Below are positions 41,516 through 53,500 of a stretch of 60,000 bases of DNA, in pieces. Made by a program: the position numbers and the translations under genes. Below the pieces are notes generated by a model. That model was not told where the DNA came from, searched no databases, and saw nothing but the letters and a program-made list of their open reading frames with translations. This DNA comes from Nymphaea colorata (Eukaryota > Streptophyta > Magnoliopsida > Nymphaeales > Nymphaeaceae), in the NCBI RefSeq assembly GCF_008831285.2, contig NC_045139.1, positions 12,002,704 to 12,062,703 on the forward strand, in the 5' to 3' direction. How positions within the stretch are numbered: the first letter of the stretch is position 1; each line of letters starts with the position of its first letter.

Positions 41516-43950
41516 TTAGTAAGAAACCCCACCCTTCATGACCCCCAACATGCACCCTATAGCAACAGCCCAGTTGAGCATTAGGAGGAGGCGAACTGAG
41601 CAGTATAGACCGTCCAGAGCAGCACGGCTACACTTGTAGTCGATTCCATATCTAGCATGCGAGGCTTGGCCACACCCGACAGCCCAAAGCCAGCACCGTC
41701 GAGTCCACAGCAAGAGCACATGCCAAACCCACGCCACTTCTGCGGGTTCGAACGCAACTTCAAGTACACAAGACCGATCCAGGACAGTCCTCATACATGG
41801 GGCGTTACGCCTCAGCACTGGAACTGATAGGTCTCCTTTCGGCACCCACCACCTCCAGTACACCTCCTCAGGCACTGGTCCCGCTAGAGCATGCGAGCTA
41901 GAAAGGGTGCTTTCGTCTTGGCAAGCCCCATGTTTTTAGCTACCCAGAGCGCTCGAGCCATTGGAAGAGCTCGATCTCCCTTAGTTTCTACCTCCCACAT
42001 CACTCAAGCCAATAGGAGTGCTTCATTTGAATTTAGCATTCTTTGATTGGTTTTTTGCTTGAGTTATAGTGCATTGGGCTTGAAATCCTAAACTTTGCAT
42101 TAATTGATATTATAGAAGATTGATTTGAGTTAAGGAATACAATGTCTGTCTCTCTCTCATCCGTTTCTTGGTTAGGTGCAAAGCCTACACCTCCCTCATC
42201 TTTGTCGCAATTCTGTTCGGTCCGCCAGGCGGGCCAACCGCTTCCCCCCTCTCAGACTTCAATGGGCGATCTTGTATTTTATCGCGTGAGGGACTAGGCA
42301 CTTTCTAAGGATCTTAGGGCTAGGTGCACGGAACCGCACTACTAAGACCCCACATGAAGATCAGTAAATCCTTTGAGGATTGATAGAGATAACCTTAACG
42401 CATTGGAGAGATCACTCTTAGCCACGAACATTATTGTAACGGAAGCCTGTGTTTGAGGGAATATGCCATAAACTGCGAGAAATTATAATGGCATCATCCA
42501 ATTGAGAGAAAGTTATGTGCGTCGGGCGACTGGAAATGTCTTCTATACTCTTTTTACTTTTTTTTTTATTTTCAATTTTGTCTTTACAAAAAAAAAAAAA
42601 TAGTGTGAAATAAGGGTATTTTAGTCATTAACCATACAGACACATGAAAAATCGTGCACCAATATAACACATATAACGGTTCGCATCCAATTCCTTGTCT
42701 TTCCTTTCCTCCTTGAGAACTAAACTCGGATTAGGGATAATCATTTTTTGCACCTGGCCCCTCCAAGGTAAGTGGATATAGATCTTGACCATCATGGGTA
42801 GATCCAAATCCAAATAACGGCATAGGAGAATCTTTTATCTTATCAAATACCAAATGTAGAGGACACATCTAGTTTGTTCTTGAAAAATGCTCTCTTGCAT
42901 GTTTCGTGCGCTCGAATAAACACATGAAATAAAACTATTCTGATTGGGTGTTTCGTTCCACCAATCAAGCGACATCTTATAGCCTTTTCTTATAATGTGC
43001 CTGGTTCCTTGGTGCTTCATGTGGGCAGAATATTTCAGGTCTATGCTTGTCTCCATTCTACACTAGTTGCTTATTGTTCCACCAATTTTGGTGGAATGCC
43101 ATGTGCTGCATGGAATGTTGTGTTCCTGGAATGCAACGTTCCAGAACATCAGAACAAGCTCTTATGGAACAAATCATGTGCCTTGGGAGTGGTGGACTTC
43201 GCTGACACCCATGACACTTGGTATTTCATAAGGGGAGCGAATACCCCGAATCTCTTATAACCATGAAAATTGTCTCGAGTCTTACTTGCCTTCTAGAAAG
43301 TACGCAGACGAAAAATTTTCAATATCGCGACATTGGTAAGTCACTTTTACCAATCAAAGTGACATTGACAGGTCAACTGTTACTAGATGAGTGGAGTCCT
43401 AGTGAGCTGTAGAAAATTCAACATATTTTCAACTATGAAAAGCTAAAACGGATATAACATAAAAAATCAGCTCATATCATGTTTCCCCTGCAATTGAAAA
43501 ACCCAAATCCCATATGAAATAGATTAGCAACTTAAAATGAAGAACCATGTTATCTTATGTTACGAAATATAATTAGAAAAACGTAAATAACGTAAAAACC
43601 AGATAACCTTTTTTGGCATTCGAAATATACGATACGCTTTCGAAAATCCAAAATTTTGAAAGGATATTGCTATCCATTTCAAGCATAAGTGAGAGAACTT
43701 TTAACTTTATTGATTGATCTTAGGGAAGCAACAGTAGGTACATGGTAGGTAAACGACTAGGTCTCAGTTAATGAGAAAAAACTTTACGGGTTGGAGCACT
43801 TTGTCTTGATGGAAAACAATCCGTGGAAATAGTAACGTGCAACGTCACAGCCTAGCGAAGATGATGTTCTATCGCTTTCCACAATCTTCGCCCTGATAGA
43901 AACAAATCAACTAAGGTTGGAGAAGCAATCTAACTTCAGATCCAAAGCCA
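41516..43950. other. Intergenic DNA upstream of MAP65
   Basis: No gene recognised. The frames at 41516-41875, 42997-43260 and 43218-43412 have no family resemblance. A T-run followed by an A-run lies at 42550-42600. Three short hairpin-forming palindromes lie together at 43077-43148. Confidence 0.5.
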
Positions 43951-43991
43951 ACAAGAGAGAGTTAATTTGAGAGAGAGAGACAGAGGGAGAG

Positions 43992-44186
43992 ATGACGATC
44001 CTTGAGAGGAAAGCAAGCTTCATATTTGTTAGACGACGCCCACCATCAGCCACTTTTCTGACGTGTCTTCAAAGCAAAAACTCTACCGTTCTAAGTATCT
44101 CTCCCTATCTTGGGCTCAGTCTTGTGTTTTTCTTGAGTCCTCAAAAATTCATGGACTGGTCGCTTAGTTTCTTAATGTTTCTCTGA
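43992..44186 (+). other. Possible upstream ORF in the MAP65 leader
   Basis: A 64-codon frame starts with ATG at 43992 after a GA-rich tract and ends before the MAP65 start at 44257. If the leader is unspliced and begins upstream of 43992, ribosomes would meet this frame first. The leader boundaries are unknown. Confidence 0.3.
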
Positions 44187-44256
44187 AACTGAAACTCAAA
44201 GTACCACCGCGTTCTATTCCCGGTGACAGTTGACGGTCTTGATTCCCATTGGAGAA

Positions 44257-45056
44257 ATGAGGAACTCAATGTTGATTGAGTCCTCATGTAGGTATCTGCT
44301 TCAAGAGCTGAAGGTTGGTATAGTTTTCATCCTGACAACAGTAAGATTTATTTCTGTAATTTACGCTCTTGGTTGTTTGATCAGTTATTGTCATTATGGC
44401 TGCATAATTTTAATCGTCATGAGGTTTGTATCGGCTGCAACAGTTTAATGTTGCTGTTGTTTTTGTTGTTTTTAAATCAAATTATTGCATTAGATATGCT
44501 CTTGATTGCCTCATCATACAAGCCATGATGGTTAAATGATTAAATCCTCATCTGGGTGACTGCTAAAACAATTGATCAGGACTTGCTATTTCTTAATAAC
44601 AAAACGATTTTTATCACTCGTTATTCCGTGCGACTGGAAGGCTGATAATGAAATGATTTAGATTATCCCGTTGAATTCATTACAGAGATCAAGATCGGAT
44701 CTCTTCATTAAAAGAATAGGACAAATGACTTCCTGTACTCTTTATAGGTGCCGATTTTGTACCAATTTTGTTTCATTGACTTACTTATTTGTTGTGGTTC
44801 GAAATTGAGTAGCTGATATGGGATGAAGTTGGAGAAGACCAGATAGAGAGAGAGAAGGCTCTGCTTGAATTAGAGGAAGAGTGTCGAGAAGTTTGCAGAA
44901 GGAAAGTTGACAGAGCGAACACTTTGAGAGCTCGTTTGCACCAGCTGTTGGTAGACTCTCAAGCAGAATACACCAACCTTCTTGTGTCCTTAGGAGAAGG
45001 GTTCCTCGCTCCTCGAGTGAGTGTTATTTCTCTCAGATCTTTCTTTTTGGTTTTTT

Positions 45057-45105
<49 letters not shown>

Positions 45106-48100
45106 CAAGCAGCTGTATATATGAGATTTGATGCCAACGGCTGCTGCCGAGCAAGGAATGAGCGAAAATTTAACAAGAAAACTTCTTGTTTCTTTTTCTC
45201 TTTTTCTTGTATTGAGATTTTCAAGGTTTTCTTATTTTGCTGCTGGGGTTTTATCAACAAAAGTTTCTCAAGAAAAACAATGTTGGAATTGGTCGTAACA
45301 AAAATTCTTTAATTTCTGAGTACCACGTTCCTTTCCATGACAAAAGACCTTATCATAAGAGGTATATATATACATATATATCGAGAGAGATAGAGAGAGA
45401 GAGTACCAAACTCATAGGTGTTAAGACCTCGTAGGAACCACCATTCTTGACTGTTAACGTTTCCTAATTGAAAGAAAATCAAAGAGAACAAGTTGTTATG
45501 GTGAATGACTAAAATACCTATCTCTTTTTCTCCTTGGTTTTTTCTCGGTCATTCAACTTATAAATACCAACTGTTAATATTATCCTTTAGGGTCTCCACT
45601 TAAGGTCTACTGGCTACCAATTTCAGTATATACAGATATATAAAAAGTCAATGCTACCATATGTCATTAGTTACATGATGGTTAAAATTTAAAAAATCAT
45701 TTACTAAAAACAATCACTAAATTGATATTAGCCATGGTTTATGATGCGGTGTAGGTGTATGGTGGCATTACCGACAATTTATTGAGTCCTTGGTTTTCTT
45801 CTTTACGTGTTCAAGTGGGTACAATTTAGCTTTTGTTGTTGCTTCTTAGATTGCATTAACAATCAAATCATATTAGCCATCCAATTAATTGATTTGATGG
45901 TTGTGGCCGGGTAAGAAATCTTAGGCCACATAAAACTTGGAGAAGACCGTTCAATCTAGTGGGGGGAAATATCAGATAATGCCACTTACCCAATACTTCA
46001 TGCAGTAAAAGGAAAAATAACTACATAAAAAATGCAAAATATTGAAAAAATGTAAGAGGAGAATAACTGTGAAAATCTATGTCTGCACCAAATTTTATAG
46101 GCCAAAAGAGTGTGGCCGTTAATCATCAACGAGATATACAATCAATTCCTCAAGTTTCCAGTGCACATTGTGCGTCTTAGCTAAAAAGCAACAATTTCAT
46201 TTGAGTTAATGAGATAAAGGTTCGATATAACTTTCTTGTACAAAACATGTTTTAGATCATGCTCTTAAGAAATAGTTATAACCATCAACAATTGATGCAT
46301 TTTAAGCGATTGATTTTTTTGTTCTTGATTTTCCTTTCTACAATTTCCGCTAACATGCTCCAAAGGTTCTTATTTTTCAAATAAATTATGTAAATCACTT
46401 TTAACAAAATGATTTTGGTTATTCAGTACTTGATCGCTAAAGCAGGAAACACAAGAGCACAAAAAACATGGGGACATCCAGTCATTATATATGTGCAAAA
46501 TATTGCGTTTGTGGGTGTGTGTCTATGGTTTATCTTTCAGAAAGTCACCGTCTCATAAATAAAAATATATTAAAGATAATAATACAAGTTAGTGAATACT
46601 TCTTGGGCCCTTAAAGCTGGTTATGTATGTCATACTGGTGGTGTATGAATTTTTGTTCTCAGTATGGTTAATAACAAAAATACTCTCATTTAATAAAAAA
46701 AAGAAAACTTTTTGAAGATAAAAAAAATCAAAAAAAAAGTGAAAAGATTAAAAATGTCATTTTTTTTGTATAATTACCAAAATGTCCCCCTTTCCTTTTG
46801 GCGTATGTGGGTTGCATGCACCTCACTCTACTGGGCCCTGCTTGGGAGATCCCATCGTTTATTCCTGGATTTTGTATTTGCGTAGCCAGAGAAGTTAGCT
46901 GGAACGCTGAAGCAGCAGCTCGACTCCATCACGCCAGCACTTAGTGAAATGAAGAAGAGGAAGGATGACAGAGTCAAGCAATTTCAGGACGTTCGAACCC
47001 AAATTCAGAGGATTTCATCAGAAATATCTGGAAATGAAGAACCAGAAACTCTTGAATGGGATGTCAACCAAGGCGATCTCTCTCTAAAGAGGCTTGAAGA
47101 TTACAAAATAGTACTACAAAAACTATACAAGGAGAAGGTGGCACAACCCATATTTGATTCCTTTGGGCATGTTTGATAACAAGATGTTACTGTTCCATTT
47201 ATCTGCCCCCAAAATTAGGTGGGTTCATGGAACAATTCAAAAAGTGTACCATGAATCTGCCTCAATTTTTGGAACAGATACATAAAACAATAACAACAAT
47301 TACTGTTGCCAAACAACCCCTTTTAGTAAACATCATTTCCTGTTCTGACTTGGAACTGTATTTCCGTTTCATGGTAGAATGACAGACTTAAGAAAGTTGA
47401 TGAATATCTAAGGTCTATAAACAGCCTCTGTGCTGTTTTAGGGATGGATTCTTCTCAGATCTTGGGAGACATCCATACAAGCATGAATACTTCATTTGGG
47501 CTGCAATTGAAGAACATAAACAGTGATACTTTGGCCAAATTGAATGATACACTTGCGTGGCTGAAGGATGAGAAGAAAAAAAGGCTTGACAAGGTAATTT
47601 TCACATCCAGAAAAGCTCTGTAGTCCACTCACGAATTTTGGAGTGTGAAAATTATTTTCATCTGAAAACATGATAAATTTTTCCAACGATGCATCTGATT
47701 GATATACAGATAAACTTACCCAACTACACTGTCTAATATAAGATGTCATTTGAATATCTAAAGGACATTTGATAAAACGAACATTTTTTTCTTGGAACAC
47801 ATGTTAAAAACATATATTCTAAGAACACCATTTTCTCTGAGAGGGAGAAGATGTGGAGATTGAACCAATGCTCTCTCTCTCTCTCTCTCTGTGAACAAAA
47901 TCGAATTCTTCGTTGTTACTTTTTCTTTTTGTGGTTTGCAACAGCTTAAAATGCTAGCGAAGACACTGAAAAGTCTGTGGAGTCTGATGGACACTCCAGT
48001 TGAAGAACAGCGTGCATTTGCTCATGTAACAGCAACCTTACTGGCATCATCACCATCATCATCTGATATATCAAGTTCAGTAATCCTCACCCTGGAGGTG

Positions 48101-50280
48101 ATTCATAAGGTGAAAATATTATCCAGATTTGCAGTTTCAACAGAACTCTCTTTAACAATGCTCTCCTGTGGTCAGTATCTTCTGAAAGTGTATTTGATAC
48201 TTCTGGTTCTACTCAGGCCGAGGTCGAGGTTGAGAGGCTAGATCAATTAAAAGCCACCAAAATGAAAGTTCTCTTCTATAGGAAACGAATGGAGCTCGAG
48301 GAAATATGCAAGAGAAGTCACCTGGACTTTGCCCCACTAACCGAGATGGACAGCTTGGTCGATTTGATAAATTCTGGTATGATATAATCTATTCCTAAGT
48401 AATGGACTTTATGCATGTTGAGAACTTCAAATCTTCAAGCTCATCACATAAGAAAGACTAGAGTGGTCCACGAACTTAAATCGCAGCATAAGCAAAGACA
48501 GAAGATCTAATAAGGTCATGTACAAGTAACATTGGAATTTCATTTCCATGGCTTTTAGGAGAAGGCCCGGAAAAAAAGGTTACAACAAAAAAACAAGGAA
48601 CTTTTCAAACGTGTTTCTTCGTACAGATATATGCTTTTATAGGTCACAAATTCTTTGAAATTTTCATATTTAACACAAGATCTTTGGGTGAGTAGAAGCC
48701 ACTCGAAGATGGGGCAAAATTGTCCCGCATTTCTTTTGCTTTCAAGGTTCAAAGCTGCTTCAAGGCCTGAGTGGACCAATGATACACTCATCAACTAGAG
48801 CGTGCGTCACTGTCCTTATTTACAGTTTAAAGAAAAAACATCCATAAGAATCAAACAGATGAAGCCCACAAGCCCAACCAACTGAGCTATACCCCTATGG
48901 ACTAGCAATAAGTTCTTACATCAATATCAAGCAAGGCAACCACTTCACGATTTTGCTTCTTAACGAAACATGATCCTCAACAAGTTAGATGTGTACACAG
49001 GACACAGTAGTATAAAATTTTGGAACCGACTGGCTTTTTTCAATCATTACATGAAGCACGGCCAATGAACTAGTGCAGAACGAATTTAAAAAGTATGCTG
49101 ACTTCATAGTCCTTAATGAAGGGGAAATAGACACGGCTGACCTTCTTGCAAGCATGGACGAGCATATCGCTAGAGCAAAGGAGGAGGCTTCCAGCAGAAA
49201 GGACATAATGGAGAAGGTTGACAAATGGACAGCCGCCTGTGAAGAAGAAAGATGGTTGGAAGAATATAACAAGGTGCCGTAATGATCTTCCCGAGATACT
49301 ATATTCTGATGGAAAACAATCTAATGCGTGTCAGCATATTTTGCAGGATGAAAGCAGGTATGCAATGAGTAGGGGTGCACATAAAAATCTGAAACGAGCT
49401 GAGCGTGCTAGGATTATGGTTACCAAAATTCCTGGTAATTAACCCTAGAACTTGAGAAATTTTTGGTAATTGAATCTCAAGAAGGTATTCTGAGTGCAAA
49501 TTAAGAACAGGAGTAATCATGGTTTTTACATTTCTCCTGCAGCACTTGTGGAACTGTTGATTGTCAAGACCAGAACATGGGAAGCAGAAAGAAAAAAAGT
49601 TTTATTGTATGAAGATGTAAGCTGCGTCTGCAACTGCATTTACACCAATAGCTTTAGAAGCAAATAGAGCAACCCCATGTCGTCTCTGCGCATGTGTGTG
49701 TGAGAGAGGTACAGTGCGAGAGGCGTCACTTCGACTATTATGAATCCTCTCGAACTGTTTCTGCAGGTACCATTGTTAGATCTGCTGGACGAGTACACCT
49801 TGCTAAGGCAGGAAAAAGAGAACGAGAAACAAAGGCAAAGGGCAAGTAAATTAATTTCCATCAAAATCGTGCCAATTCAATTGTGAAAAAAAGCTCGTAG
49901 ACTCTGGCTCACAGAAATGGGGCTCCAGACAAGCTTCACCTTATTGAAAACCATGAACTGATACTGTTCCATTTTTACAGGAAAAGAAAAAAGTTCAGAG
50001 CAAAGTCAATGGCCGCCAGGAGATTCTCTTTTCACCACGTCCAGGATCTAGCAGCAGTCGATTTTCAACAAGATATTTGAACACAAGCTTTAGTAGCACG
50101 GTACCTGTGCAGAGAAGACCTTCCACAGGAATGAATTCCACAATCCAAGGTACATCCCTCATCAAAGAAAATAGCCAGTCACGAAGGCCAAGGATGCCAA
50201 TGCATCTGAGTTATTCTTATCACAGAGACGACTCCACATCCGAAGTTTCTGCAACATTTTCAGGCCCACAGTCTCCTTGA
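44257..50280 (+). CDS. MAP65: 65-kDa microtubule-associated protein, MAP65-8-like
   Basis: This is a complete 11-exon gene for a 580-residue member of the MAP65/PRC1/Ase1 family, which bundles antiparallel microtubules. Exons are 44257-44313, 44813-45016, 46886-47137, 47378-47593, 47945-48109, 48217-48376, 49122-49273, 49347-49434, 49543-49616, 49767-49841 and 49981-50280. Phases agree throughout. [20 protein letters not shown] (21-40) opens the dimerising coiled coil, followed by [16 protein letters not shown] and [17 protein letters not shown]. The conserved microtubule-binding part spans about 352-482 with [34 protein letters not shown] and [18 protein letters not shown]. The tail is basic and Ser-rich and ends TFSGPQSP. 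The tail and the EKKKVQSK segment are why I favour MAP65-8 (from memory). Intron 10 uses a GC donor. The start could instead be the Met four codons on. Confidence 0.94.
45059..45104. repeat. AT microsatellite in MAP65 intron 2
   Basis: About 46 bp of TA repeats, 40 bp after the exon 2 donor. A second TA/GA-rich tract lies at 45361-45402. Confidence 0.95.
45665..45790. repeat. Second copy of the 23.7-kb dispersed repeat
   Basis: GATGGTTAAAATTTAAAAAA, AATCACTAAATTGATATTA and TTTATGATGCGGTG follow the order seen at 23650-23740. It lies within MAP65 intron 2. Ends are not defined. Confidence 0.45.
47165..47320. mobile_element. Harbinger/Tourist-like MITE in MAP65 intron 3
   Basis: A 156-bp element. 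The left end GGGCATGTTTGATAACA pairs with the right end TGTTGCCAAACAACCCC, an imperfect inverted repeat of about 17 bp. A 3-bp TTT flanks each side (47162-47164, 47321-47323). The GGG-TGTTTGG-AAC type end is typical of Tourist-like elements, though the target duplication is not the usual TAA or TTA. Confidence 0.6.
48555..48905 (-). mobile_element. tRNA-derived SINE, candidate, in MAP65 intron 6
   Basis: Read on the minus strand from 48905, GGGGTATAGCTCAGTTGGTT is the 5' part of a tRNA with box A. It is followed about 30 bp on by GTTTGATTC, a box-B-like segment. The spacing fits a tRNA-derived SINE head. The anticodon stem region does not fold as a functional tRNA. The 3' end is uncertain and may reach the T-rich/A-rich DNA at about 48560. 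Confidence 0.55.
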
Positions 50281-50430
50281 GTACTATAAATGCCACTCAA
50301 CTGCCTGCAAAATTTCTGAATTGCACCACTTGGAAAAGCAAGCATATACAACACGAAGAATTGGAAAGAAAAAAAAAAAATAGTTATCATGGCTGAGACG
50401 CCCCACTTTGGTGCTAATCTGTAACAATCG

Positions 50431-50436
50431 TTTATT
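50431..50436 (-). terminator. Poly(A) signal candidate of the WD40 gene
   Basis: AATAAA on the minus strand, about 150 bp past the WD40 stop codon at 50588. It falls inside the presumed MAP65 3' UTR. Confidence 0.5.
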
Positions 50437-50500
50437 GTTAAATATTTTCCTGCTTCACAAAGAGATCTTTCTCAAGTTCTGCACGTGATGTAATCATGAT

Positions 50501-50506
50501 AATAAA
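50501..50506 (+). terminator. Poly(A) signal candidate of MAP65
   Basis: AATAAA on the plus strand, 220 bp past the MAP65 stop at 50280 and 82 bp short of the WD40 stop on the other strand. Confidence 0.55.
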
Positions 50507-50587
50507 TATGAAGTTTCAAGTTCTCCGTTTTTGACCTTCCCGTGCTGAACTAATGCATTTACAATAACAGTTTCCTCTGCAAAATAG

Positions 50588-53500
50588 CTAAGAAAAATCT
50601 ACATCCTTGTCAAAGAATGGGTGTGTCAATCGCCAACTGCCTCTGACATTGCTCTGCTTATTCTGGTATAAAACCTGTCAAAACAATTTAAAGACAGTAA
50701 GAAACGTGCAAGAAAAGCTTAAGTATAAACTGGCTGTCTCATACACCCAGTCATGGTCATGTAACAAGCGAATTTAAAACTAAAGGTTTCTCCAAGAGTG
50801 CTAGATGAACTTTTATAGGGGATTGAAGGGAGGCAAGTGCTATGACATGGATGTATCAGGGCACCTAGCAAAAAGCAAGCACAACAAAGTACAGGAGAAA
50901 CAGAAAGCTACAAAGTTAAAAATAAGATGTCAAACATCATTAGTTAATGAGAAAATGCAAAAAAAAAAATCAATGTGAGACACACTTTGCTGAACAAAGA
51001 CACCATGGTTTGTTTCTATATACAACATGAGGACTGTATCCTGCTGAATTATCATTTAAGGCATATATTTTGTCCATTTACTAAAATGTGCTACTTCTTT
51101 GAGAAGAATGTCTTAAACTTTGTGAAGGAATCATTTGGCAAACATTGTTGAGATACCTACCATTATGAAACAAAGCACCACTTTCTGCAACCAACATTGA
51201 ATGCTAAAAATCATAATACATGTGGTGAGACCAATTCGGGCCAAGTTTTAAACAGAAATTTAGTGCCTGCCCCTCAGTTTTAACCATGGTTTGAGATATT
51301 GGTTATCAAATGTGACCTATGCACCAAACTAAGGCAACTTAAAAAAAAACTTGGAATTTTTCCATGGACAAGCACAAAAGAAGCATGGACAATGAAAAGA
51401 TTTCACAATAACAAAATCCAGCATAAATATCATCAAAACTTTCTCGGGAGATCAAAAACTAATTTTCAAGATAATGCTGGGATCACAAAGTTCATGATAG
51501 TTGATGAAGTGTCTTTTCATATCTTATGCAAAAGCATGGAAGAAACTCAGAAAATGAACCTCCTTCTCTAGGTAGCTTCACATCTCAGCAGCCAAAAAGA
51601 ATAATGCTAAACCTGGGTCAGGTTGGAGAGATGGATACTTGCAACGAATAACCATGCTGAGGCCTTCTACAGCAGGTCCAACAACAGTACAAATTCAACA
51701 GATAATGAATCAATTTGGTGCTTGCGTGAGGCAGGAGTTGAGGGGGCACTTGGGAGAACGCCTGGTCACCCTCAGCATTTAGCGTTTGAGGTAGAGCAAG
51801 GACAAGGGTTCATCTTAGTGGTTAATGAATTCAAGAGGAAGAGAAAGTTATCATATTAGCTCACCTAACATTCAATAAATAAAACTCATGCATGATATAA
51901 ACCAGAAAGAATATGCAACTTACGACTTTTTGATCATCTCCTCCTGTACACAGATATGCATCATTTGGAGCTACAGCAACCTGAGATCCGGTTTTCTCTT
52001 GATGAAAAAGCATAATAATGCAAACAATTAAAAATGTATTAAAAAAAACAAAAGAATTTAACTCACAGTGTTAGCACACCGAGTATGGGTGGTCATGTAT
52101 CTTATGCATGGTTGTCCAAGAGAGACATCCCACATGGCAACACTGAAATGAGCAAACTATGTCAGTATTTCTGCAGTTTAAAGTTGAACAGAGCAGTATT
52201 CAGAAGATTGAAGATAAGCCATTATTACCTCCCATTCCCACTTGCTGTTACCAAAATAGATTCTGTGTTTAGCCAACGAGCATCATTTACACCTTGGTCC
52301 CCCACATCAACAAATCTGTTCAATTGTGCACCAGTGGAAGGTCAAATTTTAACGTCTGACTGAACTAACAAGTATAGACTATGCACACAGTAACATAATT
52401 TCCAAACATGAGCAAAATAAGACAATGACAAATAATGTATGACCACAGTTTTTTTTTTTTTTATGAGCAAGGTCTGCTAACACTCATTTCTATGTCAATA
52501 CTTTGCCGCTGAGCAACAAAATGTACATTTCAGAAAGGAAAAAATACAAAAAATCTGCCTGCCCTTACTTTTTATTATCATGTTTTTGTTAGCTGTGAGC
52601 AGTGACAAACATGTAAATGGGGCAACAAGTGTTAAAAAAAAATCACAAAAGGGTAATCTAAATCATGCTCAGTTATTAGGTGAAAGTTTGCTCAACACCT
52701 TCAAGAGATGTATTTGTAATTATCCTAAAGCCTAGGATTCTTTCCTAACTTCCTTAGATGATGTCAAGCATTTTGCTAAGAACGAATCTCAGAAGAACCA
52801 CCAAGCAGATTACCTTACTTCACCTTTGCTGCATCTTTCTATGACTTTTTTCTCATTCACATGTATTCTCCACATTAAACTTGCAGGCCTTAGGTTTATC
52901 TCTTAACTCTCCCATTTTAAGCATTTTTACCATGATCTGACAAACAGATTACATAAATTCAACTTTGTGATGTTTTCGAATGATTTCTTATCTATGTTGC
53001 ATGGACATGGATATGGGCGTCAATGTCGGACATGGGTACGAGTGACGAACACGGTGATATATATATATATATATATAATTTTACAGAGAAAAAAAATAAT
53101 AAATTCTGCAAGCAAAAATGAATCGTGCTAATTTGAAACATACAAAGTTCATATATAATTCTTCATGACTTACAAAACTACACAAAAAATTCATGAAGGT
53201 GTATCTTTCATTCTTTTGTCTAAACAAGAAGCAAGCGAGCAACAAACCATATTTTTTGTCTCCAAAAACTATGGAAGCTAAAGGCCCAAAGGTGAATGTG
53301 CTGCTGGAAATCGGCTAGTGGCTGATGCTGGAGGCCTGGAGCCCATCGAAGGAGTGTCGCAGGCCAGACATTGAATGAAATGTAAAAAAAAGTCCCAACA
53401 TTTTTTAGGGTTTTACAAAAAAATGTTGAGTGTTGGGCACGTGTCGGCCTTCGAGAAGTGTCAGGCACATCTAAGACAACAAGTGTCCAGTTTTAGAAAC

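Noticed and set aside
47830-47895. Another SINE head in MAP65 intron 4 (minus-strand GGTTCAATCTCC)
   Set aside because: Only a box-B-like string beside a CT microsatellite. No box A and no tail could be seen.
48864-48905. Functional tRNA gene on the minus strand
   Set aside because: Box A and a weak box B are present, but the anticodon arm and acceptor stem do not pair, so a SINE head is the better reading.
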